From positions 24,004 to 88,003 of the forward strand of contig JARFPK010000003.1 in NCBI GenBank assembly GCA_029167045.1: a DNA stretch of 64,000 bases, written 5' to 3'. Below are positions 23,182 to 31,941 of the stretch, in pieces. The DNA comes from Candidatus Methanocrinis natronophilus (lineage in GTDB: Archaea > Halobacteriota > Methanosarcinia > Methanotrichales > Methanotrichaceae). A program made the position numbers and the translations under genes. Every line of letters starts with the position of its first letter. Position 1 is the stretch's first letter. The notes beneath the pieces were generated by a model. The model searched no databases, was not told where the DNA came from, and was given only the letters and a program-made list of their open reading frames with translations.

Positions 23182-26100
23182 ATGATCCGAGTTCTTATGG
23201 TGGACGACGACCCCGCGGTCCTGGAGATCACGAAGGTATTCCTCGAGAGGTCCGGGGATATCGAGGTCGACGGCGTCGTCTCGGCTTTGGAGGCGACAGA
23301 GAGGCTGCAAGATGGCGGCTACGACGTCATAGTCTCCGACTACGTGATGCCGGAGATGGACGGGATATCCTTTCTCAAGCAGATCCGGTCCCGAGGGTCA
23401 GAGATCCCCTTCATCCTCTTTACGGGGAAGGGGCGCGAAGAGGTGGTGATCGAGGCGCTGAACAACGGTGCCGACTACTACCTCCAGAAGGACGCAAACC
23501 CTAGGGTCCTCTACGCGGAGCTGACCCACCAGATCCGGCAGGCGGCAGAGAGGCAGAAGGCCAAGAAGGCGGTCATCGAGAGCGAGGAGAGGTATCGGGC
23601 CCTCTTCGAGAACATGAACGACGGGCTCGTCCTATGCGAGTTCGTCCTGGACGTTGAGGGGAGGATCCCCGTCGACTACGTCATAAAGGACGCCAACCCC
23701 CAGTTCGAGGAGATCGCCGGGGTGGGGCCGGATGAGGCGATAGGAAAGAGGGGGTCGGAGATCTTCGGGTCGATCGTCCCCCCCTTTCTTGAGACGTACC
23801 GCCAGGTAGACGAGACCGGATCTCCTGCCAAGTTCGATGGGCGGATCCCGGAGACGGGCAGGCAGTTCAGCATATCCGCCTACTCCATGGGTAGGGGAGA
23901 GTTTGCGGCTATATTCTCCGACGTCACCGAGGAGAAGAGGGTCAATGAGGAGCTCTGCCGGGCTCACCACCAGCTCCAGGAGATAATAGACTTCCTCCCC
24001 GACGCCACCTTCGTCGTCGATGAGGATAGAAGGATCATAGCCTGGAACCGGGCCGTCGAGGAGATGACCGGCGTCTCCAAGGATCAGATCGTAGGAAAAG
24101 GAGCCTACAACTACGGCGAGCCCTTCTACGGGTTCAAGAGACCTGTCCTCATCGACGCCATCTTCTCAGAGGATTCGGGGATCGAGAAGGATTACGACTA
24201 CCTCCGCCGGCGGGGAAACGCCATCTTCGCCGAGGTTTACGTCCCCCACCTCTATGGTGGGAGGGGGGCTTACATCTGGGCGATCGCCTCGCCCCTATTC
24301 GACGACGACGGGAGGGTGGTCGGAGCCATCGAATCGATCCGGGACATCACCGACAGAAAGGGGGCGGAGGTCGCCCTCCGGGAGACGAGGGACTACCTGG
24401 AGAGCCTCCTGGATCGCGCCAACGCCCCCATAGCGGTCTGGGGGCCGAAGATGAAGATCATCCGCTTCAACCGCGCCTTCGAGCGGCTGACGGGGTATGC
24501 CGCCGGGGATGTGATCGGAAGAGAGGCGACGATCCTCCTCCCCGACGAAGGAAGGGAGGAGGCGCTGGCGAAGATAGCCTACACCCTGGAAGGGGAGTGC
24601 TGGGAGTCGGTGGAGATCCCCGTCCGGTGCAAGGACGGCGGGGTCAGGATCGTCCTCTGGAACTCGGCGAACATCCTCTCGGAGAAGGACGGCGCCGTCG
24701 TCGCGACGATCATCCAGGGGCAGGATATCACCGAGAGGAAGCGGGCGGAAGAGGAACTCAAGGAGACGAGGGACTACCTGGAGAGCCTCCTCGAGCGCGC
24801 CAACGCCCCCATCGCAGTCTGGGGTCCCGACATGAAATTCATCCGCTTCAACCGCGCCTTCGAGAGGCTGACGGGGTATGCCGCCGGGGAGGTGATCGGA
24901 AGAGAGGCGACGATCCTCCTCCCCGACGAAGGAAGGGAGGAGGCGCTGGCGAAGATAGCCTACACCCTGGAAGGGGAGTGCTGGGAGTCGGTGGAGATCC
25001 CCGTCCGATGCAAGGACGGCGGGGTCAGGATCGTCCTCTGGAACTCGGCGAACATCCTCTCGGAGAAGGACGGGGGCGTCGTCGCGACGATCATCCAGGG
25101 GCAGGATATCACCGAGAGGAAGCGGGCGGAAGAGGAACTCATCATCGCTCACAAGCAGCTCCTGGAGATCATCGACTTTTTGCCGGACCCGACCTTCGTC
25201 ATCGACGCGGAGAGGAAGGTGATAGCCTGGAACCGGGCGATCGAGGAGATGACCGGGGTCGGGAAGGACGAGATAGTGGGCAAAGGCGATTACGCTTACG
25301 GCGAGGTCTTCTACGGAGAGAGACGTCCGGTTCTTATAGATATGATCTTCTCCTGGGACAAAGAGCAGGAGGCGCTCTACCGTTACGTCAAGAAGGAGGG
25401 GCAGACCCTATTTGCCGAGGCCTTTGTCGTACCGCCCCAGACCGGCAAGGGTTCCTACGTCTGGGGGACGGCCTCGCCCCTCTTCGATAAGGACGGTAAT
25501 ATCACCGGGGCGATCGAGTCGATCCGGGACGTCACCGAGATCAAGGAAACGGAGATGGCCCTCCAGGAGAACGAGGAGCGGCTGAAGCTCGTCATCGAAG
25601 GGGCGAGCTTGGGTATCTGGGACAGGAACGTGGTGACTGGAGAGGTAGTCAGGAACAGGAGGCTCGTCGAGATCTTTGGATGCCCGGATGGGGAGCTTGC
25701 CGGCCACGTCCGGGAGAGGGAGAAGATGATCCATCCCGACGACTTCGATAAGGTGATGGCAGCCCTGGAGGATCACTTCCTGGGAAGAAGCCCCCACTAC
25801 GAGATCGACTACCGGCTGAGGAGAAGAGATGGGCGCCTGATATGGGTCCACGACTGCGGCGAGGTGATGTCCAGGGACGAGGCGGGCCGGCCCCTGAGGA
25901 TGGTGGGGATCACCCAGGAGATCACCGATATCCGGAGGTACCAGGAGGCGCTGAAGGAGGCTAACAGGAAGCTGAACCTTCTCAGCAGCGTCACCAGGCA
26001 CGACATCCTAAACCAGATCACGGCCCTCTCGGGCTACGTCCACCTCCTCCGGGAGATGGTGCCCCAGGATCAGGCCGCCGAGAAGTACATCGACCTGATC

Positions 26101-26619
26101 GGAGAGCTGGCAAAGACCATTCATGAACAGCTCGTCTTCACCCGGGACTACCAGGCGATGGGTGTAAAGGCCCCGGAGTGGCAGAGGGTCAGCGACGTCC
26201 TCCGCCGGTCCAAGGCCGCGGCTCCCGCCGAGATCGCCGCAGGAGAGATCGGCTTTGATGTATCGACGGAAAACCTCGAGGTATTCGCCGACCCGATGCT
26301 GGAGAAGGTCTTTAGCAACCTCCTGGAGAACGCCGCAAGGCACGGGGGCTCCGTCTCAGAGATCCAGGTCTTCTTCATCGAGAGGGCGAAGGGCGGTGAG
26401 GAGGGGGTCATCGTCGTCGAGGACGACGGCGCCGGGATACCGACGGAGGTGAAGCCCCGGATCTTCGACCAGGCCTTCGGGAGGCATACCGGCTACGGCC
26501 TATTCCTCAGCCGGGAGATCCTGGGGATCACGGGGATGATGATATCCGAGACCGGCGAGGAAGGGAAGGGGGCGAGGTTCGAGATATCCGTCCCGAGGGA
26601 GAATTATCGTTGGGGGTAG
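23182..26619 (+). CDS. Receiver-multi-PAS hybrid histidine kinase
   Basis: About 1145 residues from ATG 23182, chosen because GGAG lies eight bases upstream and the receiver domain begins at once. Residues 1-120: receiver (VLMVDDDPAVLEI, phospho-acceptor Asp in VIVSDYVMPEMDG). Residues ~140-925: six PAS/PAC modules, the third and fourth nearly identical through a 381-bp tandem duplication. Then a dimerisation/phospho-acceptor helix with LLSSVTRHDILNQITALSGY (His in RHD) and a HATPase domain with NLLENAARHGG (N box), EDDGAGIP (G1) and GYGLFLSREI (G2). No membrane segments, so a cytoplasmic sensor fed by an upstream kinase through its receiver. This architecture is common in Methanosarcinales. 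The next gene is convergent, on the opposite strand. Confidence 0.9.
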   Translation: MIRVLMVDDDPAVLEITKVFLERSGDIEVDGVVSALEATERLQDGGYDVIVSDYVMPEMDGISFLKQIRSRGSEIPFILFTGKGREEVVIEALNNGADYYLQKDANPRVLYAELTHQIRQAAERQKAKKAVIESEERYRALFENMNDGLVLCEFVLDVEGRIPVDYVIKDANPQFEEIAGVGPDEAIGKRGSEIFGSIVPPFLETYRQVDETGSPAKFDGRIPETGRQFSISAYSMGRGEFAAIFSDVTEEKRVNEELCRAHHQLQEIIDFLPDATFVVDEDRRIIAWNRAVEEMTGVSKDQIVGKGAYNYGEPFYGFKRPVLIDAIFSEDSGIEKDYDYLRRRGNAIFAEVYVPHLYGGRGAYIWAIASPLFDDDGRVVGAIESIRDITDRKGAEVALRETRDYLESLLDRANAPIAVWGPKMKIIRFNRAFERLTGYAAGDVIGREATILLPDEGREEALAKIAYTLEGECWESVEIPVRCKDGGVRIVLWNSANILSEKDGAVVATIIQGQDITERKRAEEELKETRDYLESLLERANAPIAVWGPDMKFIRFNRAFERLTGYAAGEVIGREATILLPDEGREEALAKIAYTLEGECWESVEIPVRCKDGGVRIVLWNSANILSEKDGGVVATIIQGQDITERKRAEEELIIAHKQLLEIIDFLPDPTFVIDAERKVIAWNRAIEEMTGVGKDEIVGKGDYAYGEVFYGERRPVLIDMIFSWDKEQEALYRYVKKEGQTLFAEAFVVPPQTGKGSYVWGTASPLFDKDGNITGAIESIRDVTEIKETEMALQENEERLKLVIEGASLGIWDRNVVTGEVVRNRRLVEIFGCPDGELAGHVREREKMIHPDDFDKVMAALEDHFLGRSPHYEIDYRLRRRDGRLIWVHDCGEVMSRDEAGRPLRMVGITQEITDIRRYQEALKEANRKLNLLSSVTRHDILNQITALSGYVHLLREMVPQDQAAEKYIDLIGELAKTIHEQLVFTRDYQAMGVKAPEWQRVSDVLRRSKAAAPAEIAAGEIGFDVSTENLEVFADPMLEKVFSNLLENAARHGGSVSEIQVFFIERAKGGEEGVIVVEDDGAGIPTEVKPRIFDQAFGRHTGYGLFLSREILGITGMMISETGEEGKGARFEISVPRENYRWG
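24381..25140 (+). repeat. Tandem duplication of a PAS module inside the kinase gene
   Basis: Units 24381-24761 and 24762-25140 are almost identical at DNA level (381-bp period, 127 codons), differing at only a few positions such as KMKII versus DMKFI. This indicates a recent in-frame duplication or gene conversion of one PAS domain. Confidence 0.85.
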
Positions 26620-26678
26620 TTCGAAGACGAGAGCCTGAGCTGCGCTGCCCGGACCATCACCCAGACGGTCATCGCCTC

Positions 26679-27722
26679 TCACTCCCGCTCCCATCTCTTT
26701 GTGCCGGAAGGCCTGAGGATCTCCCCCGCATCTGCCCGCAGGAGCATGTTGGTGAGGGCGCTGAGGGAGCAGAGGGTCCCCCGCCCTTCGATCACCTCCC
26801 CCCCGGACCCTGGTATGCGGGCGACTATGCCTCCCTCGGCGGTGATCTCTATCTCCGTCCCGATCTCGCTGAGGCGGTGGAGGATGACGTTCCCGGTCGC
26901 CCCCATCGACTTCTCCATCCAGCAGTGCTTGAAGGGGCATAGATCGCAGTAGGCCCGGAAGAGCTCGGCGCTCGCCCCAAAGACGAGCCCTGCCACGATC
27001 TCGGCCTTGGCGGTCCCGTAGGCGATGCAGCATCCCCGGACGTTCCTGGCCAGGATCTCGTCGCCCCTGGCCAGGGTGACCCTCACCCCCCCGCCCCGGA
27101 CCTCATACCTGTTCTCAACCCCCAGGTCGAACTTCTTCTTGCCGGTGTTCTCCGCCCCCCAGAGGGCAGCCCTGATCTTCTCGGCTATCTCCGGCTCCCG
27201 GGCCGCTCCTATCGCCACGGCGCAGGTGGGGCAGTAGGCGGGCGGCGACTCGACTATCACCTTCCCCTCCCCGTCATAGAAGGTGGCCACAACCCCTAAT
27301 CCCTTCCTCCTGATGAGGGTCCTTCCCCCCACCTCCCGGACGGCGAGGAGGGCGAGGGCGGCGGCGGTGAGAACCCTCCCGTACCCCTGGAGGGTGGCCG
27401 CCTTCTCCATATCCTCGGGGGTGTTGACCCCCTCCCGCCTCAGCTCCTCGGAGAGATCCGGAGGAAGGAGGCCCGCCTCGATCTCGGCCGCCAGGACCGC
27501 CGGGGACCATACCACCCCCAACCCCTCGCCGATGACGTTCCCCTCATCATCGAAGATCCGGGCAACGATCCCCTCCGGCCTCTCGTAGGCGACGATCCTC
27601 CCCCCGGCCCGGCAGATCTCCTCGGCGACGGCGTGGCAGATGCCGCACGCCCCCTCCCTCGGCCTCGCCACCTCCCTGACCCTCTCTGATACCTCCTCTT
27701 TGAAGCTGCCGCCAGCGCTCAT
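26679..27722 (-). CDS. Uncharacterised cysteine-rich protein (347 aa)
   Basis: A soluble 347-residue protein with clustered cysteines: GACGICHAVAEEIC near residue 25, YCPTCA near 165, RGCCIAYG near 230, YCDLCPFKHCW near 262 and TLCSL near 322. Residues ~40-75 and ~135-160 contain two similar beta-rich segments (VAYERPEGIVARIFDDEGNV and RKGLGVVATFYDGEGKV), suggesting an internal duplication. The Cys patterns suggest Fe-S clusters or zinc. The end is convergent with the kinase gene. I do not recognise the family. It lies just outside the sulfur-metabolism region; a redox or cluster-binding role is plausible but unproven. Confidence 0.65.
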   Translation of the reverse strand: MSAGGSFKEEVSERVREVARPREGACGICHAVAEEICRAGGRIVAYERPEGIVARIFDDEGNVIGEGLGVVWSPAVLAAEIEAGLLPPDLSEELRREGVNTPEDMEKAATLQGYGRVLTAAALALLAVREVGGRTLIRRKGLGVVATFYDGEGKVIVESPPAYCPTCAVAIGAAREPEIAEKIRAALWGAENTGKKKFDLGVENRYEVRGGGVRVTLARGDEILARNVRGCCIAYGTAKAEIVAGLVFGASAELFRAYCDLCPFKHCWMEKSMGATGNVILHRLSEIGTEIEITAEGGIVARIPGSGGEVIEGRGTLCSLSALTNMLLRADAGEILRPSGTKRWERE

Positions 27723-27812
27723 GATCGATATGAAGACTTTCGAGACTATATTATTTTCTGGTGATGACGGTCTCCATCACCTCATATATCATAATCGAGA
27801 TAATTTATCGGC

Positions 27813-28085
27813 ATGACGGAAGAGATCAGGGTCGGATACCTCAGCACCCTCTATCACACCAGCCTCATCATGAAGGGATCTGACCTAGCCGGGGAGCTGG
27901 GGGTCGAGGTCTCCTGGCGGCTCTTTCCTACCGGGCCCGAGATGATCGACGCCTTCGGGAGGGGGGAGGTGGATCTGGGGTATGTCGGCCTTCCCCCCGC
28001 CATCATCGGGATCGGTAGGGGCCTAAAGATAAAATGCGTCGCTGGCGACGGCGCGCCCCGCAGCAAGATGCGGGGTTTTCGCTAA
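27813..28085 (+). pseudogene. ABC substrate-binding protein, N-terminal fragment
   Basis: Starts MTEEIRVGYLSTLYHTSLIM and continues EVSWRLFPTGPEMIDAFGRG and DLGYVGLPPAIIGIGRGL, the first ~80 residues of a NitT/TauT-type periplasmic binding protein as found in methanogens, but without a signal peptide. After VAGDGAP (about 28050) it runs into a GC hairpin and stops, about 200 residues short. The iscU gene lies convergently 8 bp beyond. A broken remnant. Confidence 0.65.
28056..28075 (-). terminator. Hairpin between iscU and the truncated binding-protein gene
   Basis: CCCCGCA (28056-28062) pairs with TGCGGGG (28069-28075) around a GCAAGA loop. On the minus strand it lies downstream of the iscU stop and is preceded by a run of seven Ts. 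Likely the terminator of the iscS-iscU transcript. Confidence 0.5.
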
Positions 28086-28093
28086 AAAAATGG

Positions 28094-28486
28094 TCACCCC
28101 TTCCGAACCGCAGCCTTATTCAGATAGTCCTCGAGGGCCATGTGGAGGGCGTCGGCGGCCAGGTTCGAGCAATGCATCTTGTTCGGTGGCAGGCCCCCAA
28201 GCTCCCTGCCAACTTCGTCCCTCGTGATCTTCAACCCCTCCTCCACCGTCTTGCCCAACGCCATCTCCGTCGTCATGCTGCTCGTTGCTATGGCAGCGCC
28301 GCACCCGAAGGTCCGAAACTTGATCTCCTCTATCCGGTCGTCCTTCACCCGGATGAACATCTCCATGACGTCCCCGCAGGTCGGGTTTCCCACCTTCCCG
28401 TAACCGTCGGGATCTTCGATGACGCCGACGTTTCGCGGGTTCATGAAGTGGTCCATCACCTTATCGCTGTAGCCTGGCTGTGACAT
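28094..28486 (-). CDS. iscU: Fe-S cluster assembly scaffold IscU/NifU-like
   Basis: A 130-residue scaffold on which iron-sulfur clusters are built. It has the N-terminal YSDKVMDHFMNPRNVG motif and the three cluster cysteines in NPTCGDVM, RTFGCGAAIA and NKMHCSNLAADAL. Length is typical. It follows iscS by 40 bp on the same strand and will receive sulfur from it. Together with the ThiF-like gene upstream it forms the proximal sulfur-delivery part of this region. Confidence 0.95.
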   Translation of the reverse strand: MSQPGYSDKVMDHFMNPRNVGVIEDPDGYGKVGNPTCGDVMEMFIRVKDDRIEEIKFRTFGCGAAIATSSMTTEMALGKTVEEGLKITRDEVGRELGGLPPNKMHCSNLAADALHMALEDYLNKAAVRKG

Positions 28487-28526
28487 AACGAACCTCTGAC
28501 CAAATCTGTCGATATCCCCACGGGCC

Positions 28527-29687
28527 TCAGCCGGGCCTCAGGGCGGACATCTCCCTCAGCCTCGCCACCGATTCCGAGATGGCCCGGCAGGCGTAGTCTA
28601 CGTCCTCTTCCGTATTCTCCATCCCTAGAGTTATCCGCAGGGACCCGTGAGACTCGACGGGCTCAAGGCCTATGGCAGAGAGGACGTGGCTTGCGGCCAG
28701 CTTCTTCGAGGAGCAGGCCGATCCCGTCGATGCAGCGACCCCTTTCGCGTCGAGGTATAAGAGGAGGGATTCTCCTTCGATATACCTAAATCCGAAGTTC
28801 AGGTTTGAAGGAAGCCTCTTAACCGGGTGGCCGTTCAGCCAGGAGTCTTCGATCTCCTTGAGGACCCAGCCGCTCATCCGGTCCCGCAGAGACCGCATCC
28901 TCTCCGACTCCTCCTCCATCTTCTCCTCTGCCAACATCGCCGCCCTTCCCAGACCTACGATCCCCGGGACGTTCTCCGTCCCCGACCTCATCCCCCTCTC
29001 ATGGCCTCCGCCCTGCTGGATGCTCTCGATCCTGACGCCCTTTCTGATGTAGAGGGCTCCTGCCCCCTTGGGGCCGTAGAGCTTGTGGCCCGAGAGGGAG
29101 AAGGCGTCTACCCCCAGAGACCTCACGTCCACGGGGATCTTTCCGGCGGTCTGGACCCCGTCGGTGTGGAAGTAAATCTCCTTCTCCCCGGCAAGCCTTC
29201 CGATCTCCTCCAGGGGCTGGATCGTCCCGATCTCGTTGTTGGCGTGCATCACCGATATGAGGATCGTATCCTCCCGGACCGCCTCCTCGACCGCCCCAAC
29301 CTCCACCAGCCCTTCCCTAGTTACCGGGAGGTAGGTCACCTCAAACCCCTCCCCCGCCAGGGCTTTGCAGACCTCCAGGACGGCGGGGTGCTCTATCGAG
29401 GATGTGATGATGTGGCGCCCCTTCTTTTTATTCTTACGGGCGATCCCCCTAAGGGCGAGGTTGTCCGACTCGGTGCCGCCGCTGGTGAAGTATATCTCCG
29501 AAGGTTCGGCGTTCAGGAGGGCAGCGACCTCGGTCCGGGCATCATCCACCGCCTCCCTCGCCTCCCTCCCGAAGCTGTGGAGGCTGGAGGGGTTTCCGTA
29601 CCGCTCCGAAAAGTAGGGGATCATCGCCTCGAGGACCTCGGGAGCGAGGGGCGTGGTGGCGGCGTGATCCATATATATCCGTCTCAT
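28527..29687 (-). CDS. iscS: Cysteine desulfurase IscS/NifS
   Basis: A PLP enzyme that takes sulfur from cysteine as a persulfide. The frame can start at 29708, but ATG 29687 (MRRIYMDHAATTPLAPEVLE) is the usual N-terminus and has GAGGAGAG upstream. The PLP lysine lies in SLSGHKLYGPKGAG, the mobile active-site loop has STGSACSSKKLAAS with the catalytic Cys, and VMHANNEIGT is the substrate region. A TATA-like TTAATATATAG precedes it on the minus strand at about 29725-29735. Partner of IscU. Confidence 0.95.
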   Translation of the reverse strand: MRRIYMDHAATTPLAPEVLEAMIPYFSERYGNPSSLHSFGREAREAVDDARTEVAALLNAEPSEIYFTSGGTESDNLALRGIARKNKKKGRHIITSSIEHPAVLEVCKALAGEGFEVTYLPVTREGLVEVGAVEEAVREDTILISVMHANNEIGTIQPLEEIGRLAGEKEIYFHTDGVQTAGKIPVDVRSLGVDAFSLSGHKLYGPKGAGALYIRKGVRIESIQQGGGHERGMRSGTENVPGIVGLGRAAMLAEEKMEEESERMRSLRDRMSGWVLKEIEDSWLNGHPVKRLPSNLNFGFRYIEGESLLLYLDAKGVAASTGSACSSKKLAASHVLSAIGLEPVESHGSLRITLGMENTEEDVDYACRAISESVARLREMSALRPG

Positions 29688-29803
29688 CTCGATCTCTCCT
29701 CTATCCATCTGATCATCGAGGGACTATATATTAACAGAGGATTTATTTACGAAGGATTTTAGGCCTTCTTCCGTATTCATCGATCTATCCGGAGAGGTAT
29801 GAT

Positions 29804-30532
29804 CTACCCGAGGCCTCCGCAGTCCCGGCAGCGGGGGTCTCTTGCCACCTCCATCGTCTCGAGGGTGGGGGCGAGCCCGTCCCAGAGGAGGAGCCTTCCG
29901 GCGAGGAGCTCGCCGGTCCCCGTGATGTACTTGATCGCCTCCGTCGCCTGGATCAGACCGATGATCCCAGGAGTGACCCCCACCACTGGAAACTTGGCGG
30001 GAGGGGGGGCCTGCGGGAAGATGCACCGCAGGCACGCCGACTCCCCCGGGATCACCGTCGTCGCCTGGCCGTAGAAGCCGGAGATCGCCCCGTGGATGAA
30101 AGGTATCCTCTTTCTTATGGCCGTCTCGTTTAGGAGATACCGCACTGTAAAGTTGTCCATGGCGTCGATGACGAGGTCGGCGTCGCCGACGAGGCGGGAG
30201 ACGTTCTCCTCGCAGATCGTCTCCACCGTCGTCTCGACGACGATATCGGAGTTCATCTCGCAGAGCTTCTCCCTGGCCGAGACAGCCTTCTTCCTCCCTA
30301 TGTCCCTCTCCCAGTGGAGTATCTGGCGGTTGAGGTTGGAGAGCTCCACCTCGTCGTCGTCGACGATCACCATCTCTCCGACCCCGGCGGCCGCCAGGTA
30401 GACGGATATGGGAGAGCCCAGACCCCCCGCCCCGGCGATGAAGACCTTCGATCCGGCTATCTTCTCCTGACCCTCGACTCCGAAGAGGCGGATCTGCCGG
30501 TCATACCTATCCAGGAACCTTTCGACGTTCAT
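29804..30532 (-). CDS. E1-like activating enzyme (ThiF/MoeB/UbaA family)
   Basis: A 242-residue adenylating enzyme that activates the C-terminal Gly-Gly of ubiquitin-like sulfur carriers. I start at ATG 30532 (MNVERFLDRYDRQIRLFG) with GAGAGGT as ribosome site; a longer start at 30547 overlaps that site. GAGGLGSPISVYLAAAG is the ATP-binding loop, LSNLNRQILH and DAMDNFTVRYLLN are family motifs, and two CxxC pairs (ACLRC, CRDC) bind zinc. The likely client is the MoaD/SAMP-like protein at 31938, which ends in Gly-Gly. It has its own promoter with a copy of the 14-bp palindrome. Confidence 0.88.
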   Translation of the reverse strand: MNVERFLDRYDRQIRLFGVEGQEKIAGSKVFIAGAGGLGSPISVYLAAAGVGEMVIVDDDEVELSNLNRQILHWERDIGRKKAVSAREKLCEMNSDIVVETTVETICEENVSRLVGDADLVIDAMDNFTVRYLLNETAIRKRIPFIHGAISGFYGQATTVIPGESACLRCIFPQAPPPAKFPVVGVTPGIIGLIQATEAIKYITGTGELLAGRLLLWDGLAPTLETMEVARDPRCRDCGGLG

Positions 30533-30547
30533 CGATGTACCTCTCAT

Positions 30548-30862
30548 TAGATGGAACTGTTCTCCCCCAAAACCTGGCGGCGAGGGGTCTCCCAGGTATA
30601 AAGGAGAAGCTCCAACATATCATTTTGTCGCACCAAGATCTCCATTAACAATTGTTATCCCATAAAAGGGTTTCTGAAGGGGGAAGTATAGGACCGCTGA
30701 GATGAAGCCGGCCAAGATCCATCATCTCGGCCACCCTGATGCCCCCCGTCGCGAAGCGATGAGATGCCATTGAGATGTCTCTCCGCCGATGGCTCCCCCT
30801 GACAGATGATGGAGGTTGAGATCTATTCTTGGCGTTGGATCCCTGTAAAAAATGGAGGAAGG
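30548..30862. other. Intergenic region between the E1-like gene and DUF3786
   Basis: 315 bp containing the operator and promoter of the E1-like gene near its centre and the end of the long Cys/Met operon on its right. No other coding frame is convincing. Confidence 0.5.
30645..30658. promoter_or_regulatory. Palindromic operator, copy upstream of the E1-like gene
   Basis: TTAACAATTGTTAT. On the minus strand a TATA-like CTTTTATG (30662-30669) lies just upstream, so the operator would cover the start of transcription for the E1-like gene (start codon about 110 bp downstream). Identical to the copy at 46016. Confidence 0.65.
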
Positions 30863-31435
30863 CTACCCGACGCCCTCCAGGGCCCTTCGGACCAGGAGCT
30901 GAAGCAACACCGCTATATCCTCCGTGGTGAAGATATGCGCCAGACTCCGGTCGAAGAGGATGGTGGCTTGGGACGGTATCTCCTCATCTCCTTTCCAGAA
31001 TACGATTCTGACGAGCACCTCGGGGAAGGGGGCGATCTGTACTCCGACGTCGCCACATTCTACAGTTCTACCGCCGAACCGATGGAGCAGGTTTCGGATC
31101 ACTCCCTCGGGGCCTCGGTCAAAGCCTCCGACCAGTGGTTTGATGACGGTCTCCTCGAAGGCGGGGAGAAAGGATATCCCTCCTTCGATCTCTCGAAACG
31201 AGATCCATTCCTCCTTCTCGACGGGCCTCTCCTTCCGGATGCCGATAAGGTAGTGGAGGACGAGGATGGAGATGTCGTCCCGGGGGGGTTCTCCAAGGGT
31301 TGACGATATCGTTCTCTCTTCCAGGTTCACCAGATAGACTTCGGTAAGAAAGGGGACTGCATATTCGGAGGTCGAGGGCGCCTCTTCCAGGGCTTTCCAT
31401 GCCCTCTCCATGGCGATCTCATATCCCATGACCAT
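30863..31435 (-). CDS. DUF3786 domain protein
   Basis: A 190-residue soluble protein. The pattern ISILVLHYLIGIRKERP, WISFREIEGGISFLPAFEET, a Gly/Asp-rich middle and RIVFWKGDEEIPSQATILFD matches DUF3786, usually found in anaerobes near cobalamin, CODH or cofactor genes; function unknown. It is the last gene of the tRNA-Cys/SepCysS/met/moa operon, 9 bp after moaE, so a role in sulfur or cofactor handling is likely by context only. Confidence 0.75.
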   Translation of the reverse strand: MVMGYEIAMERAWKALEEAPSTSEYAVPFLTEVYLVNLEERTISSTLGEPPRDDISILVLHYLIGIRKERPVEKEEWISFREIEGGISFLPAFEETVIKPLVGGFDRGPEGVIRNLLHRFGGRTVECGDVGVQIAPFPEVLVRIVFWKGDEEIPSQATILFDRSLAHIFTTEDIAVLLQLLVRRALEGVG

Positions 31436-31443
31436 ACACCGGT

Positions 31444-31941
31444 CTATCCCGCTTCGAGGCCGTCTCGCTCCTCATGGGACCTCTCTTCCCCTGGCCGAGC
31501 CTGAGCTGGATCTCCCCCGACCTCAAGCCACCTCTCCCCTGCCGGACCCACCTCCTTCTTCCAGATGGAAGCCCTCCTCTTCAGCTCTTCGAGGATGTAT
31601 CTGCATCCATCGAAGGCCTCTCTCCTATGAGCTGCAGAGCAGGCCACGATGACGATCTCATCCCCTATACGGAGGCGACCGGAGCGGTGGATCACGACGG
31701 CCTCCAGGAGTCCGAACCTCGCCAGCGCCTCTTCCCTGATGGCCAGAAGCTCCTCCTCGGCCGCCTCTTTATACGTCTCGAGATGGAGGCTGTCTATGCC
31801 GTCGTCCCTGACGGTCCCGATGAAGGCGACGACAGCCCCCGCATCATCTCTTTTGACGGCCTCGATCGCCTCATCCATCGAGAACCCCTCCTCGGCGATC
31901 AAGACCTGCCGTCTGGGAGGATATGGATCCTCGCCGGTCAT
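31444..31941 (-). CDS. moaE: Molybdopterin synthase catalytic subunit MoaE
   Basis: A 165-residue protein that moves sulfur from thiocarboxylated MoaD to precursor Z. It shows VVAFIGTVRDD, YKEAAEEELLAIREEA, VVIHRSGRLRIGDEIVIVA and the catalytic region LKRRASIWKKEVGPAGERWL with the conserved KK. About 25 poorly conserved residues follow. Four-base overlap (ATGA) with the MoaD-like gene upstream. Needed for tungsto/molybdopterin enzymes such as formylmethanofuran and formate dehydrogenases, which links it to FdhD at 45 kb. Confidence 0.92.
   Translation of the reverse strand: MTGEDPYPPRRQVLIAEEGFSMDEAIEAVKRDDAGAVVAFIGTVRDDGIDSLHLETYKEAAEEELLAIREEALARFGLLEAVVIHRSGRLRIGDEIVIVACSAAHRREAFDGCRYILEELKRRASIWKKEVGPAGERWLEVGGDPAQARPGEERSHEERDGLEAG

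Noticed and set aside
24295..25490. Antisense and alternate frames of 285-297 codons in the kinase gene
   Set aside because: They arise from the duplicated, GC-rich PAS region and have no domain pattern.
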